Under the pieces are notes generated by a model. The model was not told the origin of the DNA. It was given only the letters and a program-made list of their open reading frames with translations, and ran no database searches. The translations under genes were made by a program, and so were the position numbers. Positions 17,306-27,272 of a stretch of 64,000 bases of DNA are shown in pieces. How positions within the stretch are numbered: the first letter of the stretch is position 1; each line of letters begins with the position of its first letter. Origin of the DNA: Candidatus Coprenecus stercorigallinarum (lineage in GTDB: Bacteria; Bacteroidota; Bacteroidia; Bacteroidales; UBA932); assembly GCA_018711305.1 (NCBI GenBank), contig DVIL01000048.1, positions 1-64,000 of the forward strand, read 5' to 3'.

Positions 17306-19054
17306 ATGAAATTTCTGAAAAGCCTCCTTGCAGCCTTCATAGGCTCACTGATTGCATTCGGCCTGCTGGTTCTGCTTCTCTTCGGCATGATCGGTGCCCT
17401 GATACCGGCCGAAGAGCCTGTGGCCGTCGCTCCTTCATCAATTCTTAAAATCGACATGAGCTCCGTCATAGGAGAGCAGACTGTGTCCGATCCATTTGAC
17501 ATGAGTTCCATTGTGCCGTATACCGGAGGCAGTTCCTGCATAGGCATCCTCGATGCTGTAAGGGCTATCGACTGCGCGGCATCAGATCCCGCCGTAAAAT
17601 TCATTTATCTTACAAACTGCGGAAGCTCCAGCGGCATAACCTACATGGAGGAGCTGCGCGGAGCCCTGGAAAGATTCCGCACCTCGGGCAAGCCGGTCAT
17701 CGCATACGGGGACAATTTCTCATTCGGAGGCTACTATCTGGCATCCGTCGCTGACAAGATATACGCCGATGAGTTCGCCATGAACAACATCCTCGGTGTA
17801 TCCACCACCATCATTTTCCTGAAGGACATCCTGGACCGTTTCGGAGTCGAGATGCAGCTAATCCGCCACGGCAAGTACAAATCAGCCGGCGAGCAGTTCA
17901 TCGCCAACGATATAAGCGAAGCTAACAGGGAACAGAATCAGGCGATGGTCGATGCCCTGTGGCAGGCCGCAGCCTCCGGTATCTGCAAATCACGAGGCAT
18001 AAGCCCTGAAGATCTGGACCGTATGGTAAACAACCTGGAGCTCAACACAGCACAGGACATGCTTGACGCCGGACTGATCGACGGCCTCATGACCGTCAAC
18101 GGTATGGAGGAAGAGCTTGCGACCCTCTCAGGGGCCGGAAGTGTCAAGGACGTCAAAATGATCACCCTCGACAAATACGCAAAAGCCAGGATAAAGACCA
18201 ACTACAAGGCCAAGGACAAAATAGCCGTCATCTATGCGGACGGCCAGATCAACCCAAATGGCAGCGACGGCATCACCGAGGAGAAGTTCCAGCCCATCAT
18301 CCGCGATCTCCGCGCAGACAGCTCCGTAAAGGCGGTTGTACTGAGAGTCAACTCCCCTGGCGGTTCAGTCCAGCCGGCTGAAATCATCCGCACCGAGCTC
18401 GAACTGCTGCAGCAGGTAAAACCGCTGATTGTCTCCTACGGCTCCATGGCCGCATCAGGAGGCTACTGGATATCCGCCGGTGCCGACAAGATCTACACCA
18501 ACAGCACCACACTCACCGGCAGTATCGGAGTATTCAGCATGCTGCCTTCCCTTGAGAATACCTTCAAGGAGAAAATCCACGTCAACCCTGTAACCGTGCG
18601 TTCACATGCTCATGCGGATATGGGTTCCATGACCCGTAAACTGGACCGCCAGGAGACAGCGGCTTTCCAGGCACAGGTGGAAATGATATACGACCACTTC
18701 ATCAATATAGTAGCCGAGGGCCGCGGCATGACTCCCGAGAAAGTGGATGAAATAGCCCAGGGCCGTGTATGGTGCGGAAACGAAGCTCTTGGAATCGGTC
18801 TGGTAAACGAGATAGGCGGTCTCAAGGACGCAATCGACTATGCCGCCGTATCTGCCGGACTTCAGGACTACAGGATAGAATCCTGGCCGAAAGTCAAGAA
18901 CAGCCTGGACAAACTGATGGAGACCTTCAACTCAGCAGAATCAGCCATGTCTGCATTCTCCGATCCGGAGCATTTTATGGAAAGCCTCTTCCAGTCCCTC
19001 AAAGCAGAGAAAGGCATCTACGCAAGAGTTCCCTACATCTACTATTTCGAGTAG
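17306..19054 (+). CDS. sppA: Signal peptide peptidase SppA, 67-kDa type
   Basis: 582 residues with two SppA domains in tandem and one N-terminal membrane helix ([19 protein letters not shown]). The catalytic dyad is visible: Lys192 in [12 protein letters not shown] of the first domain and Ser384 in [10 protein letters not shown] of the second. The enzyme is a membrane-anchored periplasmic serine protease that degrades cleaved signal peptides. It ends 12 bases before the convergent tilS stop. Confidence 0.95.
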   Translation: MKFLKSLLAAFIGSLIAFGLLVLLLFGMIGALIPAEEPVAVAPSSILKIDMSSVIGEQTVSDPFDMSSIVPYTGGSSCIGILDAVRAIDCAASDPAVKFIYLTNCGSSSGITYMEELRGALERFRTSGKPVIAYGDNFSFGGYYLASVADKIYADEFAMNNILGVSTTIIFLKDILDRFGVEMQLIRHGKYKSAGEQFIANDISEANREQNQAMVDALWQAAASGICKSRGISPEDLDRMVNNLELNTAQDMLDAGLIDGLMTVNGMEEELATLSGAGSVKDVKMITLDKYAKARIKTNYKAKDKIAVIYADGQINPNGSDGITEEKFQPIIRDLRADSSVKAVVLRVNSPGGSVQPAEIIRTELELLQQVKPLIVSYGSMAASGGYWISAGADKIYTNSTTLTGSIGVFSMLPSLENTFKEKIHVNPVTVRSHAHADMGSMTRKLDRQETAAFQAQVEMIYDHFINIVAEGRGMTPEKVDEIAQGRVWCGNEALGIGLVNEIGGLKDAIDYAAVSAGLQDYRIESWPKVKNSLDKLMETFNSAESAMSAFSDPEHFMESLFQSLKAEKGIYARVPYIYYFE

Positions 19055-19066
19055 CCGGTAGAAATA

Positions 19067-20422
19067 CTACCTGGAAAGAATCGAGGCTCCGCCGACAACA
19101 GTCGTCGGGGCCTTTATTTTGAAGCGGTCGTCAATTCTCAGACCGGGCAGGCATACTATCTGTCCGGCCGCATCCACGATAACAGGCTGTGAAAGTTTCT
19201 GAAGCCTGTCCAGTTTGAGGTCCGTAAAGAAATCGCTCAGTTTCTTGGAGCCTCTCTTCATGCCGAAGGGACGGAATCTGTCCGCCGGCATCCACCCGCG
19301 GCACGTCAGAGGCATACGCAAGGTATCTGCCGCAAAATAAAGGACAGAGCCGTCGGAGACGGGATTGAATGCCACAGGCCGCGGGAAGAAATCGATACGA
19401 ATGCGCATGTTCTTGTAACTGTACACTCCCGGCCTGTCGATAAGCACCTGTGTCTCCTCTTCCTGCTGCAAAGGGCAGACCTTTAGCCTGTCCCTTCCCG
19501 ATACGGCCTCATGGGTTCCGGAACGGAATACCTTTCCGCTCTGCCCGGAAGTCAGGCACCGCACAATATCGGAGACCTGACCGCTGCTGAAGCCATACGG
19601 ACGCAGCATAAGGTAAAGCCAGTAACCGCAATGTCCCTCCTGCTGCAGTGCCGCCGTATCGATGTTCAGGAATCCGTCACCCGGAACGCTGCATACCCTT
19701 GACCTCACAGTCTCATACACCTCCTCCACGATAGCTGATGCCTCCCTGAAATATTCCGAATCCCGACGTACAGTATTGAGGAACGAAGGGTTTATCTTCC
19801 TGAACTCCGGGAAAATGATATTTCTGATACGGTTACGGGCATAGTGCGATTCGAAATTGGTATGGTCGTCGCGGTAGGATATGCCGGTTGCCTCTACATA
19901 TTCCCTTATCTCCGCGCGGGAAACCTCCATCAGAGGACGAAGGATACGTCCGTTGCGCACGGGTATCCCGGCAAGACCGCGCAGACCGGTTCCACGGGCG
20001 ATATTGAGAAATATGGTCTCGATGCTGTCATCCAGATTGTGGGCTATGGACAGAAAATCGAACCCGTTCTCATCCATAAGTTCGGAGAAAAAGCCGTAGC
20101 GCAGTTCCCTCGCAGCCATCTGCGTGGACAGAGAATGTTCGGAGGCATAGGTCTTTGTGTCGAATGTCCTGGTATATACCTGAATTCCGTTGCGCCGTCC
20201 CCATTCCTGCACGGACAGCATGTCACCGTCGCTTTCATTTCCACGCAGGGAGAAATTGACATGAGCCACGGCAAAGGATGGGGAAAGTGCAGAGCGCAGG
20301 AAAAGTTCGGCCATGCACATTGAATCGATACCCCCGCTCACTCCGAGCAGATAGCGGTGCCCCTCCACCTTCCCGTCCGAAAGAGCCAGAAGAGCCGCAT
20401 CAAATGTCTGTTCTATCCTCAT
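19067..20422 (-). CDS. tilS: tRNA(Ile)-lysidine synthase
   Basis: 451 residues. The N-type ATP pyrophosphatase P-loop is GVSGGIDSM near residue 29; ISIAHNLDDSIETIFLNI-type and GTGLRGLAGIP motifs identify TilS, and the C-terminal substrate-binding domain (LRMPLTCRGWMPADRF, KKLSDFF) is present. It converts C34 of tRNA-Ile(CAU) to lysidine, an essential step. It is the last gene of proS-hyp-DUF3078-tilS. Confidence 0.93.
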   Translation of the reverse strand: MRIEQTFDAALLALSDGKVEGHRYLLGVSGGIDSMCMAELFLRSALSPSFAVAHVNFSLRGNESDGDMLSVQEWGRRNGIQVYTRTFDTKTYASEHSLSTQMAARELRYGFFSELMDENGFDFLSIAHNLDDSIETIFLNIARGTGLRGLAGIPVRNGRILRPLMEVSRAEIREYVEATGISYRDDHTNFESHYARNRIRNIIFPEFRKINPSFLNTVRRDSEYFREASAIVEEVYETVRSRVCSVPGDGFLNIDTAALQQEGHCGYWLYLMLRPYGFSSGQVSDIVRCLTSGQSGKVFRSGTHEAVSGRDRLKVCPLQQEEETQVLIDRPGVYSYKNMRIRIDFFPRPVAFNPVSDGSVLYFAADTLRMPLTCRGWMPADRFRPFGMKRGSKKLSDFFTDLKLDRLQKLSQPVIVDAAGQIVCLPGLRIDDRFKIKAPTTVVGGASILSR

Positions 20423-20434
20423 AATTGCAAATAC

Positions 20435-21505
20435 CTATTCATCGGCCTTGATGTACTGGCCGAAAGTCCACGTCAGTCCCAGACTGACTATCTCCTTGAA
20501 CTGCACCCGGGGGGCCGCCACTCCGAACTCGTCCTCTATCTTGATGTTGTCATCGTAGATAAGGTTGGTGCGGGCCGTCAGGGTCAGTACTTTGGTGAGA
20601 GCCAGGGAGGCATCCACGTCCCAGTAGACCTGGATATTCTCGGGATGGTTCAGATAATTGGAGAAAAGTGTCAGGGAAGAACTGATCTTGAATATCTTGT
20701 ATGCATAGTTGATATCCATTTTTATCTGGGCACCGAATTCAGCCCTTACCTTCTCGTCCAGTTCATTTCCGTAGGTCTCGCGCAAGGACTCCTCAGTCAC
20801 CACAACGAGATTTCCTGTCGCAGGGGAAATGTTGAATGACATGAAATTGAATGGTCTGTAATTGACACCGATACCAAGTGACAAATATCCGGGTGCCATG
20901 AAATTGGACTGAACCGTCCTGGTATGCGGATCAGTGGACGTATCGTATGAATAGGTCGGGCTGAGCTGCGTCCTGAAATTGAGCAGGGCAGAGAGATACA
21001 GCTTGTCCTTCAGGAGCCATCCCCACTTACTGTCCAGCTGGATCCGGTCATCGCTCTTGCTGAACTGCTCTCTGAACGGAGTCCCTTCCTCGAATGACTG
21101 CACGAAACCGTAGGATATCTTCATGCGGTTTTCGAAGATCATCTTGTCCTTTGCATAATTGGCATTCGCATCCACAAGAGCGTTCAGCGAGACATTCGCA
21201 GCTCCTCCTTCCGCCCAGTTGGTCAGTGACACCTGCGAGAGTCCCACCTGGGTCAGTATACCGTTGGTCCAGTACTTGGGCGGTTCCTTGCTGGATGTAT
21301 CCACTGCCGCCTCATCTATCGAGGACACAATATCGAAACATACCTTCTGGACAGGATCCATGGCCGCTGTATCTATCTCCACTGTCCTTATCTCGCGATA
21401 CTCTACGGTACTCTTGTTCTTCTTCCTGTCTGCAGCGCCGGAACACACTGCATACAGGACAGCCATACACAGAACTACGGATCTAAGCGGCAACCTGCTA
21501 CCCAT
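20435..21505 (-). CDS. DUF3078 protein, probable outer-membrane beta barrel
   Basis: 356 residues with a signal peptide (AVLYAVCSGAADRK). The body matches the Bacteroidota family DUF3078: WTNGILTQVGLSQVSLTNWA, then EGGAANVSLNALVDAN, LDSKWGWLLKDKLYLSALLN, and a C-terminal strand pattern ending LGLTWTFGQYIKADE. Alternating hydrophobic strands suggest an outer-membrane barrel; function is unknown. Its ATG overlaps the stop of the upstream gene (ATGGGTAG), so translation is coupled. Confidence 0.87.
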   Translation of the reverse strand: MGSRLPLRSVVLCMAVLYAVCSGAADRKKNKSTVEYREIRTVEIDTAAMDPVQKVCFDIVSSIDEAAVDTSSKEPPKYWTNGILTQVGLSQVSLTNWAEGGAANVSLNALVDANANYAKDKMIFENRMKISYGFVQSFEEGTPFREQFSKSDDRIQLDSKWGWLLKDKLYLSALLNFRTQLSPTYSYDTSTDPHTRTVQSNFMAPGYLSLGIGVNYRPFNFMSFNISPATGNLVVVTEESLRETYGNELDEKVRAEFGAQIKMDINYAYKIFKISSSLTLFSNYLNHPENIQVYWDVDASLALTKVLTLTARTNLIYDDNIKIEDEFGVAAPRVQFKEIVSLGLTWTFGQYIKADE

Positions 21506-22211
21506 GGTCTTCGGTATTCAGCACATCATCCGAATTGTACTTGTATCCAAGGCGCTTGCCTGTCTTCATCTTGGAAGATTCGATCTTGACATTGATCTCT
21601 CCCACGGTGGCAACTTTCACGACATCGTATGGAGGTACCAGCAAATCGAACGAGAGAGTATAGAGAATGGCGGACTCCACAAAGGCCACCAGATCCTCAC
21701 GGGTCAGGGTACTCTTTCCGAAAAGATCGGTGATCTGCCGCTTCTGCCTCTTTCCCTCTACGAAAAATGCTTTCTCCTTATTGATGAACATTCTGGCGAC
21801 CAGATATCCGAGGTCGTCCAGGCGGTTGTACTTCATCGAGTCGTAAAGGAAGTTGTAAACGCTGATTACACCGCAGTAGGTATTGTAGGGATTGTCCTTG
21901 GCATAGGGATTTTTCCACACGGGATGATCCCTGTCGAATTCAAAGATATCGGTATGGAGGCTGAATATCAGCACATCGTCCGCAAACTTGAGTTCGGCCT
22001 CGAACTTGCCCCTGTCCCGGTATTCCAGACGCACCCGTCTGGCTCCGTTGTTCTCCAGCATGTCGTTCAGGTCGTTGCTCATCTCGCTCAGCACATCCTT
22101 CAGCACATTGAACACCTCAAGACACTGATCGAATGTCTGCGCCTTGATTACCGACTTGACATTCAACAGATTTATTATCCTTTCCCTGGGACTCGGTCCG
22201 TCACTGTTCAT
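21498..22211 (-). CDS. Conserved Bacteroidales protein of unknown function
   Basis: 237 residues from the ATG at 22211, which lies 10 bases after the proS stop; a TTG at 22238 would overlap proS and is less likely. The sequence is acidic, with a helical N-terminus (FDQCLEVFNVLKDVLSEMSN) and later alpha/beta segments (GKFEAELKFADDVLIFSLHT, ITDLFGKSTLTREDLVAFVE). No signal peptide or membrane helix is seen, so it is probably cytosolic. I do not recognise a named domain. Its position between proS and DUF3078/tilS with overlapping ends indicates one operon. Confidence 0.8.
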   Translation of the reverse strand: MNSDGPSPRERIINLLNVKSVIKAQTFDQCLEVFNVLKDVLSEMSNDLNDMLENNGARRVRLEYRDRGKFEAELKFADDVLIFSLHTDIFEFDRDHPVWKNPYAKDNPYNTYCGVISVYNFLYDSMKYNRLDDLGYLVARMFINKEKAFFVEGKRQKRQITDLFGKSTLTREDLVAFVESAILYTLSFDLLVPPYDVVKVATVGEINVKIESSKMKTGKRLGYKYNSDDVLNTEDHG

Positions 22212-22221
22212 ATCATCGTTT

Positions 22222-23700
22222 TTAATATGATCTTGCAAATATCACCCTGCGCTGGGAAGGACGGCCGGAATATATGCACTTGCCGGGTTCCTCACAGACA
22301 TAGCTGTCAACGGGGATGCAGCGGATGGTGGCCTTTGTCTCCTCCTGGATCCTCATCTCGGTTTCGGGAGTTCCGTCCCAATGGCAGAGCAGGAATCCGC
22401 CCTCCTCTATACGCTCCTTGAATTCATCCCAAGTATCCACCTTGTACGTATTCGAATCGCGGAAAGCGAGAGCCTTGTTGTAAATATTGGTCTGGATATC
22501 AGCAAGAAGGCCCTTTATATGCTCTGCAAGTCCTTCACGCGATGCAGTGAATTTGGCGAGGGTATCCCTGCGGCAGATCTCCACCTCCCCTTTCTCGAGG
22601 TCACGCGGACCTATCACCACTCTTACCGGTACGCCCTTGAGCTCCCACTCGGCAAACTTGAAGCCCGAGCGGACATTGTCCCTGTCGTCGATCTTGCAGG
22701 ATACGCCGGCAGCTTCCAGCTCCCTGGCAAGGTCCTTCATGTATGCAACCATACGGTCAAGTTCATCCTGTCCCTTGTATATGGGAACCATAACCACCTG
22801 TATCGGAGCTACTGTCGGAGGAAGCACCAGACCGTTGTTGTCTCCGTGAGCCATAATAAGGGCACCCATCAGACGCGTCGACACTCCCCACGATGTCGCC
22901 CATACATAATCGAGCCTGCCGTCCCTGTCTGCGAACTTCACATCGAAGGCCTTGGCGAAGTTCTGTCCGAGGAAATGGGATGTTCCGGCCTGCAGCGCCT
23001 TGCCGTCCTGCATCATGGCCTCTATGGTCAGGGTATCGAGAGCACCTGCAAACCGCTCGTGTTCTGACTTATGTCCCACCACTACAGGCATGGCCATATG
23101 CTCGCGGGCAAACTCGGCATATATATGCACTATCTTTTCAGCCTCCTCAATCGCCTCCTGCGCGGTTGCATGGGCAGTATGGCCTTCCTGCCAGAGAAAC
23201 TCTGCGGTACGGAGGAAAAGACGGGTACGCATCTCCCAGCGTACCACATTGGCCCACTGGTTTATAAGAATAGGAAGGTCGCGATATGACTTGATCCAGT
23301 TCTTGTAGCTGTTCCAGATGATGGTCTCAGAGGTCGGTCTGATGATCAGTTCCTCTTCCAGCTTCGCGCTCGGGTCCACAACCACTCCTGGACCGTCGGG
23401 ATTGGCCATCAGCCTGTGATGGGTAACGACAGCACACTCCTTGGCGAAACCCTCCACGTGCTCTGCCTCCTTGCTGAGGAATGATTTTGGAATAAACAGC
23501 GGGAAATATGCGTTCTGATGACCGCTGGCCTTGAACATCCTGTCAAGTTGTCCCTGCATCTTCTCCCAGATGGCATAGCCGTAAGGCTTTATCACCATAC
23601 AGCCTCTCACTGCGGAGTTCTCTGCGAGATCCGCCTTTACTACCAAATTATTATACCACTGGGAATAATTCTCTTCTTTACTTGTAACCTCTTTTGCCAT
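22222..23700 (-). CDS. proS: Prolyl-tRNA synthetase, short archaeal/eukaryal-type (ProS type 3)
   Basis: 492 residues, lacking the bacterial INS editing domain. Class II motifs are visible: motif 1 around [19 protein letters not shown], motif 2 [20 protein letters not shown] and motif 3 [20 protein letters not shown]. The C-terminal zinc-associated extension ends in RVIFARSY, as in this type. It charges tRNA-Pro; two tRNA-Pro genes lie elsewhere in the window. First gene of its operon, divergent from the Trp-rich lipoprotein. Confidence 0.95.
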   Translation of the reverse strand: MAKEVTSKEENYSQWYNNLVVKADLAENSAVRGCMVIKPYGYAIWEKMQGQLDRMFKASGHQNAYFPLFIPKSFLSKEAEHVEGFAKECAVVTHHRLMANPDGPGVVVDPSAKLEEELIIRPTSETIIWNSYKNWIKSYRDLPILINQWANVVRWEMRTRLFLRTAEFLWQEGHTAHATAQEAIEEAEKIVHIYAEFAREHMAMPVVVGHKSEHERFAGALDTLTIEAMMQDGKALQAGTSHFLGQNFAKAFDVKFADRDGRLDYVWATSWGVSTRLMGALIMAHGDNNGLVLPPTVAPIQVVMVPIYKGQDELDRMVAYMKDLARELEAAGVSCKIDDRDNVRSGFKFAEWELKGVPVRVVIGPRDLEKGEVEICRRDTLAKFTASREGLAEHIKGLLADIQTNIYNKALAFRDSNTYKVDTWDEFKERIEEGGFLLCHWDGTPETEMRIQEETKATIRCIPVDSYVCEEPGKCIYSGRPSQRRVIFARSY

Positions 23701-23726
23701 TAATGTCTTGTTTAAATGGAATGATT

Positions 23727-23774
23727 TTTGTTAATTTGCTTGCAAAAGTATACATTTATTTACAAAAAAGGAGG
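23727..23774 (+). promoter_or_regulatory. Promoter and Shine-Dalgarno site of the Trp-rich lipoprotein gene
   Basis: TTTG (23727-23730), 20 bases, TACATTTA (23751-23758, one mismatch). Then AAAGGAGG at 23767-23774, six bases before ATG 23781. A near-perfect Shine-Dalgarno is unusual here, since almost all other genes have none; it decides the start over the longer upstream frame. Confidence 0.65.
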
Positions 23775-23780
23775 TTAGGT

Positions 23781-25076
23781 ATGAAAAAAAGTTTGATTTT
23801 GCTTTCAATCTGTTCCGCGGTCCTTTTGACCTCCTGCGGAACGTCTTCTTACTATGCCTCTTCCGGATTTGAAGACGGCATATACTACAGGGCATCCAAA
23901 GATGTCCGCGATGAGGCGGAGGCCGACAGCGAGGAGGTACGCAGACTCATCGAGCAGACCAGACAGGAAGCAGCCCGCTTCTCGGATACCATAATAATTG
24001 CCAGCCCGGACGCCAGTCTCGAACTGGAATACACCCCGCAGACTCAGTACACGATTATGTTCGACGACTCCCTCGATTCGCTCGGGCAGGTCAACCTCAA
24101 CTTCAACTTTGATGACTGGTATCCCGGCTACGGCTACGGTGACTACTGGTCATATTGGGACTGGAGATATTGGGACGTATTCGGACCAATGTGGTACAGA
24201 GGATGGTGGGGCCCGTGGTACGGACACTGGGGATGGTATGACCCCTGGTATTACGGATGGAGCTGGGGCTTCAGCTTCGCATGGGATCCATGGTTCGGCC
24301 CATGGGGCGGATGGTACGCCGGATGGTACGGACCGGGATGGTGGGGCTGGTATGATCCCTGGTACTGGAGCTATCCTGTAGCATCATACATCGGCCCTAC
24401 ATACTACGGCAAGAGAAATACAGGAGTACGCTCCGGCACCGTTTCCGGCGGAAGGCAGCTCGCGGCCGCCTCCGGTTCTGTCCGTTCAGGCAGGAGCGCA
24501 CACGCTGCCTCGGCACCGGCCATGTCGGCCGTCAGGGGCAGGACTGCATCATCCGCAGGTGCCTCAGGAGCAGGCAGACTGGCGACAGCAGGCCGGACAT
24601 CCACTGCAAGGACCTTCCAGGCCTCCGGTTCCGGTGTCAATTTAGGTGAAAGATACGTCTCCAGAGGCAGCATCGGTTCCTCAGGGACAAATGTCCGGAG
24701 AGCAGTCTCCTCTACACAGGGCAGGACCACCGCCTACAGTACCGGAAATACATTCCGCAGACCGTCCGGGATTTCCGCTTCTGTATACAGAAGACCTGCA
24801 GGTTCGTCCGCTTCAGGCTTCAGGAGTCCGTTCGAGGGACGCTCATCTTCATTCGGCACCAGCTACAGTACCGGAGGAAGGAGATTCGAGAGCGGAGTCA
24901 CATACGGCCGGCAGAACGGATACGGCACCAGGTCCACGACCATCAACAGAAACAGTTACAACACTACCAACCGCACAAGCTTCAGCACGGGCGGATACTC
25001 CAGATCATCATCAATGGGCGTCCGCTCCTCAGGTGGAGGCAGCGTCCGCAGCGGAGGTGGTGGAGTAAGAAGATAA
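23781..25076 (+). CDS. Trp/Tyr/Gly-rich lipoprotein with Ser/Arg/Gly-rich tail
   Basis: 431 residues. Lipobox VLLTSCG gives Cys19 or so. Residues about 20-115 are mixed and charged. Residues about 118-215 are packed with Trp, Tyr and Gly in repeats such as GWWGPWYGHWGWYDPWYYG and WDPWFGPWGGW. From about 225 to the end the protein is Ser/Gly/Arg-rich (RSGGGSVRSGGGGVRR at the C-terminus). It is presumably on the outer membrane or surface. Aromatic-rich lipoproteins of this kind are found in Bacteroidales but I know of no assigned function. It is 16 bases upstream of a FadL-like porin gene, so the two are co-transcribed. Confidence 0.85.
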   Translation: MKKSLILLSICSAVLLTSCGTSSYYASSGFEDGIYYRASKDVRDEAEADSEEVRRLIEQTRQEAARFSDTIIIASPDASLELEYTPQTQYTIMFDDSLDSLGQVNLNFNFDDWYPGYGYGDYWSYWDWRYWDVFGPMWYRGWWGPWYGHWGWYDPWYYGWSWGFSFAWDPWFGPWGGWYAGWYGPGWWGWYDPWYWSYPVASYIGPTYYGKRNTGVRSGTVSGGRQLAAASGSVRSGRSAHAASAPAMSAVRGRTASSAGASGAGRLATAGRTSTARTFQASGSGVNLGERYVSRGSIGSSGTNVRRAVSSTQGRTTAYSTGNTFRRPSGISASVYRRPAGSSASGFRSPFEGRSSSFGTSYSTGGRRFESGVTYGRQNGYGTRSTTINRNSYNTTNRTSFSTGGYSRSSSMGVRSSGGGSVRSGGGGVRR

Positions 25077-25092
25077 TCATCAAATCACCATC

Positions 25093-26649
25093 ATGTCAAG
25101 GAAATTCTTTACAGCAATATCTGTCCTGGCATTCGGTGCGCTGCAGCTGCATGCCCAGCTCACACCGCAGTACAGCCACAATGCCCTGCTTCTGTCAAGC
25201 CAGTACTACGACGGTACTGCAAGGAGCCTGGCAATGGGTAATGCCATGACAGCACTCGGAGGGGACCTCGGAGCCCTCTCCTACAATCCCGCAGCATCAG
25301 GAGTATACCGCTACTCCGAATTCACCCTTACACCGTCGGTGTACACCGGCCTCAGCCATACCTCTTTTCTGGACAGCCGTTCAAGCAGCAGCAGAAGCCG
25401 CTTTGCCCTTTCCAACATCGGCTGGGTAGGTACATTTGACACAGGCAGGACCAGGGGACTGCTCAATTTCAACTTTGCCATCACCGCCAACCAGACTGCC
25501 AACTTCGCATACCGCAGTTCCGGAAGCGGACTGCAGAGCAATTCCAGCTATCTGGCAAGTCTTGCGGCAACAGTCCCCGGCATCACGGGAGATCAGATGA
25601 CCATGCCGGAAAACTACCCGGAATATCCGTTCTACAACTCCAGCGCCAGCTGGAGCCAGATACTTGCGTGGAACACAGGGCTGATCGACACCCTCATCGG
25701 TGGACCTGACGTATTTCTTGGCGCTACCGAGAATATTGACGGACAAGGTCAGATCTTCATCCCCGGCACAATAGCGCAGAGTTATCGCAGGGAGAAGACC
25801 GGATATGTCCAGGATGTGGTTCTCAACGCATCAGGCAATGTGGACAACATCTTCTTTTTCGGAATAAGCGTCACCCTGCAGAGCATCTGGCTCAACGAAT
25901 ACACCTCTATCACTGAGGCAGCCGGCAATCCCGCCCTTTTCCAGACCGGGTTCACCGATTTCACAAGGGAATACACCCTTACCACATCAGGAATGGGAGT
26001 GGACGTATCTGCAGGATTCATTGTCCGTCCGGTAGCAGGACTCACTATCGGCGGATCCATCTCCACGCCGAACTGGATGTTCCTCAATGAAAACTGGGTC
26101 GAAGGCATGAACGGATACACGGATTCATACGGCAATTCCAATGTTTCCTCCCCCACCGGTTCCTACTCCTACAGAGTCACTTCCCCCTTCAAATGGAATG
26201 TGGGTATCGGCTACACGGTAGGCAACTTCCTCGCCATTGGTGTGGACTACGAGCGTACCGATTATTCAGGCATACTGATGTCAGCCAGAAACGGCGACCG
26301 TAGCGTGTTCCAGAGCGACAACGAATACATAGCTTCCAACTTCAAGGCCGTAGACAATATCAGGGCCGGCATCGAGGCCTGGCCTATCAACAGGCTGGCC
26401 ATACGGTTCGGTTACGACTACTACGGATCCTCTGAAAGGTATTTCGACAATACCCGCCACTACGCCTCCGCCGGACTCGGATACAGGTCTCCATCCGGAT
26501 TTTTCGTTGACCTGGCATACCAGCAGCAGTGCAATTTCAACAACAATACTTTCGCCCTCTACGATTCCTACGCGGGCATATCCGCACCCGTAGCATCCGA
26601 GGACTACCTCAACTGGAAGCTGTTGCTTACTCTCGGCTGGAGATTCTAA
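25093..26649 (+). CDS. FadL/TodX (OmpP1)-like outer-membrane transport protein
   Basis: 518 residues with signal peptide (ALQLHAQ, residue about 21). The conserved N-terminal block TARSLAMGNAMTALGGDLGA then LSYNPAASG is the signature of the OMPP1/FadL/TodX family. The rest is barrel strands, ending in DYLNWKLLLTLGWRF with terminal Phe. The family transports hydrophobic molecules such as fatty acids; the substrate is unknown. Its stop overlaps the convergent WbqC-like stop by four bases. Confidence 0.87.
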   Translation: MSRKFFTAISVLAFGALQLHAQLTPQYSHNALLLSSQYYDGTARSLAMGNAMTALGGDLGALSYNPAASGVYRYSEFTLTPSVYTGLSHTSFLDSRSSSSRSRFALSNIGWVGTFDTGRTRGLLNFNFAITANQTANFAYRSSGSGLQSNSSYLASLAATVPGITGDQMTMPENYPEYPFYNSSASWSQILAWNTGLIDTLIGGPDVFLGATENIDGQGQIFIPGTIAQSYRREKTGYVQDVVLNASGNVDNIFFFGISVTLQSIWLNEYTSITEAAGNPALFQTGFTDFTREYTLTTSGMGVDVSAGFIVRPVAGLTIGGSISTPNWMFLNENWVEGMNGYTDSYGNSNVSSPTGSYSYRVTSPFKWNVGIGYTVGNFLAIGVDYERTDYSGILMSARNGDRSVFQSDNEYIASNFKAVDNIRAGIEAWPINRLAIRFGYDYYGSSERYFDNTRHYASAGLGYRSPSGFFVDLAYQQQCNFNNNTFALYDSYAGISAPVASEDYLNWKLLLTLGWRF

Positions 26650-27272
26650 AGATAGGAGATGGCATCAGGTCCTTCATTGAAAAGAAGATCCATTGCCGAC
26701 AAACCGGGGATATAGCCGAAACGTTCGGAAAACACCTGATAATATGGCTTATAGCGGTTCCTGAAGATATCAGGGACCGCTTTTTTCGGATGAATGCAGT
26801 CCCTCAGATCCAGGAAGTCGGGGGGGTATTCCCTGACGTACCCGTTGGTAAAGGATATCTCACAACGTATTCCGAGTAATTCCATTAGCTTGACTGTCAG
26901 ACTGGTATTCAAGTCAAACAGATACTCGGGACGCGAATCCAGCACCGAGAGGATATCATCCTGATAATATTCGAAAAAAGCAGAAGTGCGATAAGCCGAG
27001 ATGAGCGCCCTTTCATGCTGTTGGAGCCACGGCTTGGTATAGTCTATGCGTACAGAGCGGATATCCCGGCCTCCGTCACGGGCCGAGACAGGTACGGTAA
27101 GAGACAGAATACCGTCGCAGGCATATATCCTGCAACGGTTTCTGTAAGTCTGTTTTATGTAGGATTCCTGCGTCTCGACAAGTATTCTTCCGGTCATGGC
27201 CGCTGCCATGAAATACTCCACCGGAGGGCAGTATGCAGTGGAGAGCACTGCACAGGCCGGAACGCTACTCAT
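26646..27272 (-). CDS. WbqC-like family protein
   Basis: 208 residues from the ATG at 27272, which overlaps the lpxA stop (ATGAGTAG); the longer frame to 27317 lies inside lpxA. Family features: LSTAYCPPVEYFMAAAMTGR, ESYIKQTYRNRCRIYACDG, IDYTKPWLQQHERALISAYR and ELLGIRCEISFTNGY. WbqC-like proteins are often found in LPS O-antigen or glycoconjugate contexts and their reaction is not defined. Here the gene is coupled to the lipid A genes. Confidence 0.85.
   Translation of the reverse strand: MSSVPACAVLSTAYCPPVEYFMAAAMTGRILVETQESYIKQTYRNRCRIYACDGILSLTVPVSARDGGRDIRSVRIDYTKPWLQQHERALISAYRTSAFFEYYQDDILSVLDSRPEYLFDLNTSLTVKLMELLGIRCEISFTNGYVREYPPDFLDLRDCIHPKKAVPDIFRNRYKPYYQVFSERFGYIPGLSAMDLLFNEGPDAISYL

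Noticed and set aside
23743..23750. Perfect TACTTTTG as proS promoter
   Set aside because: It lacks a -33 TTTG at a suitable distance and overlaps the opposite-strand promoter; kept only as a possibility.
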